The notes beneath the pieces were generated by a model that saw nothing but the letters and a program-made list of their open reading frames with translations, had not been told where the DNA came from and did not search any database. A stretch of 23,163 nucleotides of DNA from a virus. A program made the position numbers and the translations under genes. The stretch covers positions 1-23,163 of the IMG/VR virus record IMGVR_UViG_3300024327_000042. One strand, given 5' to 3'. Shown piece after piece: positions 22,021 to 23,163 of this stretch; position 1 is the first letter of the stretch, and the number at the start of each line of letters is the position of its first letter.

Positions 22021-22670
22021 TGGTAATGAGTAATAATGATTTACAATCTACATTTAATGCATGGATAGTTTATCAAGGTATCTATGCACATTTTACAAGA
22101 GAGTATGATTATTTTAAGTATAATGGAAAGGGAAATTGGAATAATATTGATTCAATGCAAAGGAGTTTTGCTAAGCAAGAAAAGAATGGAAACTTTTCTA
22201 TGCAAAGAAAGATTTTCAAAGATATTGGAAAAACTTTTGATAACAAGGAAGCATTGATATTTTTCTATCTTTCACAATTTACGAATGGAATTGTTTATCC
22301 GTCACATTTTGATACGGATTTGTATGATGAATATACGGGAAGAATGAATAATTTCAATTTCCAAATTCAACAGGATATAGGTGAAATTTTAAAATGTATG
22401 AGGGAATACGAAAAGAGCTTTGATGAAATCTTCATCACAAATAGCATGAATCACCCATATATATTAAAATTGAGCCTATCTAATAGGATATCATTGGAAA
22501 CCTTTGCTGTATTGGATATGGTACTTAATTTCATACCAGAGGTTGACAAGTATCTCAAAGACCCGATATGGCAAGATCACAAGAAGTTGGTTTTGAATTA
22601 CAAGCCATTCTTAGAAGTAGATGTTGTAAAACAAAAGAAATTAATAAAGGATGTTTTGATGAAAGGGTAA
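22017..22670 (+). CDS. 59: Helicase loader (T4 gp59-like)
   Basis: The 217-residue protein has the same length as T4 gp59 and matching stretches: YDYFKYN against YDVIKYN, KEALIFFYLSQF against KELALIFISNL, EYTGRMNNFNFQIQQDI against EYIGRLKQIKFKFEEDI, and ISLETFAVLDMVLNFI against ISFETFILLDSFLNII. gp59 binds fork DNA, the single-strand-binding protein and gp41, and loads the helicase onto the lagging strand. The ATG at 22017 overlaps the preceding stop; ATGs at 22020 and 22026 are possible alternatives because no strong Shine-Dalgarno is visible. It is directly upstream of gp41. Confidence 0.9.
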   Translation: MMVMSNNDLQSTFNAWIVYQGIYAHFTREYDYFKYNGKGNWNNIDSMQRSFAKQEKNGNFSMQRKIFKDIGKTFDNKEALIFFYLSQFTNGIVYPSHFDTDLYDEYTGRMNNFNFQIQQDIGEILKCMREYEKSFDEIFITNSMNHPYILKLSLSNRISLETFAVLDMVLNFIPEVDKYLKDPIWQDHKKLVLNYKPFLEVDVVKQKKLIKDVLMKG

Positions 22671-22671
22671 G

Positions 22672-23163
22672 ATGCGAACTGAAACTTTGATATTAGAGAA
22701 CCTTATATATAATGAAAACTATTCAAGCATTGTCGGTATATTCTTACAACCAGATTATTTCAAGGAGAACGCTGAGAAGCAAATCTTCATAGAAATACAA
22801 AAACACATTTCGGAGTTTAATAAAGCTCCAACAAAAGAAGTACTATCAGTCAAGCTAAACAACCGTGAAGATTTGAATGAAGTTGCATTTAGTAAATGTA
22901 ATGAAGTTTTGCAAACTCTTAATGGTAAAACCGATGATGAAGAATGGTTAACAAAAGAAACAGAGAAGTGGGCAAAAGACCAAGCAGTATACAATGGTAT
23001 TGTAAAAAGTATTTCAATCTTAGAAGGTAAAGACGATAAGAATTCTAAAGATTCAATACCAGAAATTCTTACAGAAGCATTAGCTATTTCATTAGATAAA
23101 AGTGTAGGGCATGACTATTTGGAAGATGGTGATGATAGGTGGGAATTCTATCATAAAAAGGAA
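22672..23163 (+). CDS. 41: Replicative DNA helicase, N-terminal part (T4 gp41-like)
   Basis: The reading frame is open from the ATG at 22672 to the window end (164 codons, no stop), so this is the N-terminal portion. It matches T4 gp41: ILENLIYNENYSSIV against ILSHLIFDQAYFSKV, EEWLTKETEKWAKDQA against HSWLVKETEKYVQQRA, and ALAISLDKSVGHDYLED against ALSISFDSYVGHDWMDD. gp41 is the DnaB-type hexameric 5'-3' helicase of the T4 replisome. The ATP-binding domain lies beyond the window. The start lies one base after the gp59 stop and follows AAAGGG. Confidence 0.92.
   Translation, partial: MRTETLILENLIYNENYSSIVGIFLQPDYFKENAEKQIFIEIQKHISEFNKAPTKEVLSVKLNNREDLNEVAFSKCNEVLQTLNGKTDDEEWLTKETEKWAKDQAVYNGIVKSISILEGKDDKNSKDSIPEILTEALAISLDKSVGHDYLEDGDDRWEFYHKKE

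Overview
This window is part of the genome of a T4-like (tailed, contractile-tail type) double-stranded DNA bacteriophage. The strongest evidence is a run of core replication genes that match T4 in family and largely in order: sliding clamp gp45, clamp-loader ATPase gp44, clamp-loader subunit gp62, translational repressor RegA, DNA polymerase gp43, recombinase UvsX, helicase loader gp59 and the first part of helicase gp41. All genes are on the + strand, most overlap or abut (ATGA and TAATG junctions), and the DNA is AT-rich, about one third G+C by eye. CobS-like MoxR ATPases are known from marine T4-like phages, and the signal peptides and lipoprotein signals imply a Gram-negative host. The host itself cannot be named from this sequence.

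Layout. 1-445: C-terminal part or whole of a membrane protein. 446-607: inverted repeats and a strong promoter. 608-4284: an HEXXH plus von Willebrand A protein and a CobS/MoxR-like AAA+ ATPase, each with its own near-duplicate promoter. 4284-6527: three exported proteins, two of them LPP20-like. 6530-9463: an uncharacterised protein, clamp gp45, a 2-oxoglutarate/Fe(II) oxygenase and clamp-loader ATPase gp44. 9460-15625: an accessory island with an HNH nuclease, QueE, a ribbon-helix-helix regulator, a phosphoribosyltransferase, QueD, FolE, an unknown protein, QueC and a DpdA-type DNA transglycosylase. 15691-17817: a paralogue of the 6530 protein, gp62, RegA, a tiny lipoprotein and a small possibly Sm-like protein, with two T4-style late promoters. 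17864-23163: polymerase gp43, HNH nuclease, UvsX, a 49-residue membrane protein, gp59 and gp41 (cut by the window end).

How it fits together. The island encodes a complete route from GTP to preQ0 (FolE, QueD, QueE, QueC) plus the enzyme family that exchanges guanine in DNA for a 7-deazaguanine base. The phage therefore probably carries 7-deazaguanine in its DNA, most simply dPreQ0, to resist host restriction. The island sits inside the conserved gp44-gp62-regA-gp43 block, so modification genes are embedded in the replisome region. The phosphoribosyltransferase could recycle the guanine released by the exchange.

Regulation. Four sigma70-like promoters share an extended -35 block (TTCCTTG) and an extended TGn -10 at 17-bp spacing. 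Two of them, before queE and gene 43, place the predicted transcription start at or next to the ATG with no Shine-Dalgarno site, suggesting leaderless mRNAs. No tRNA genes, CRISPR arrays, insertion sequences or minus-strand genes were seen, and no non-coding stretch longer than 165 bases occurs.
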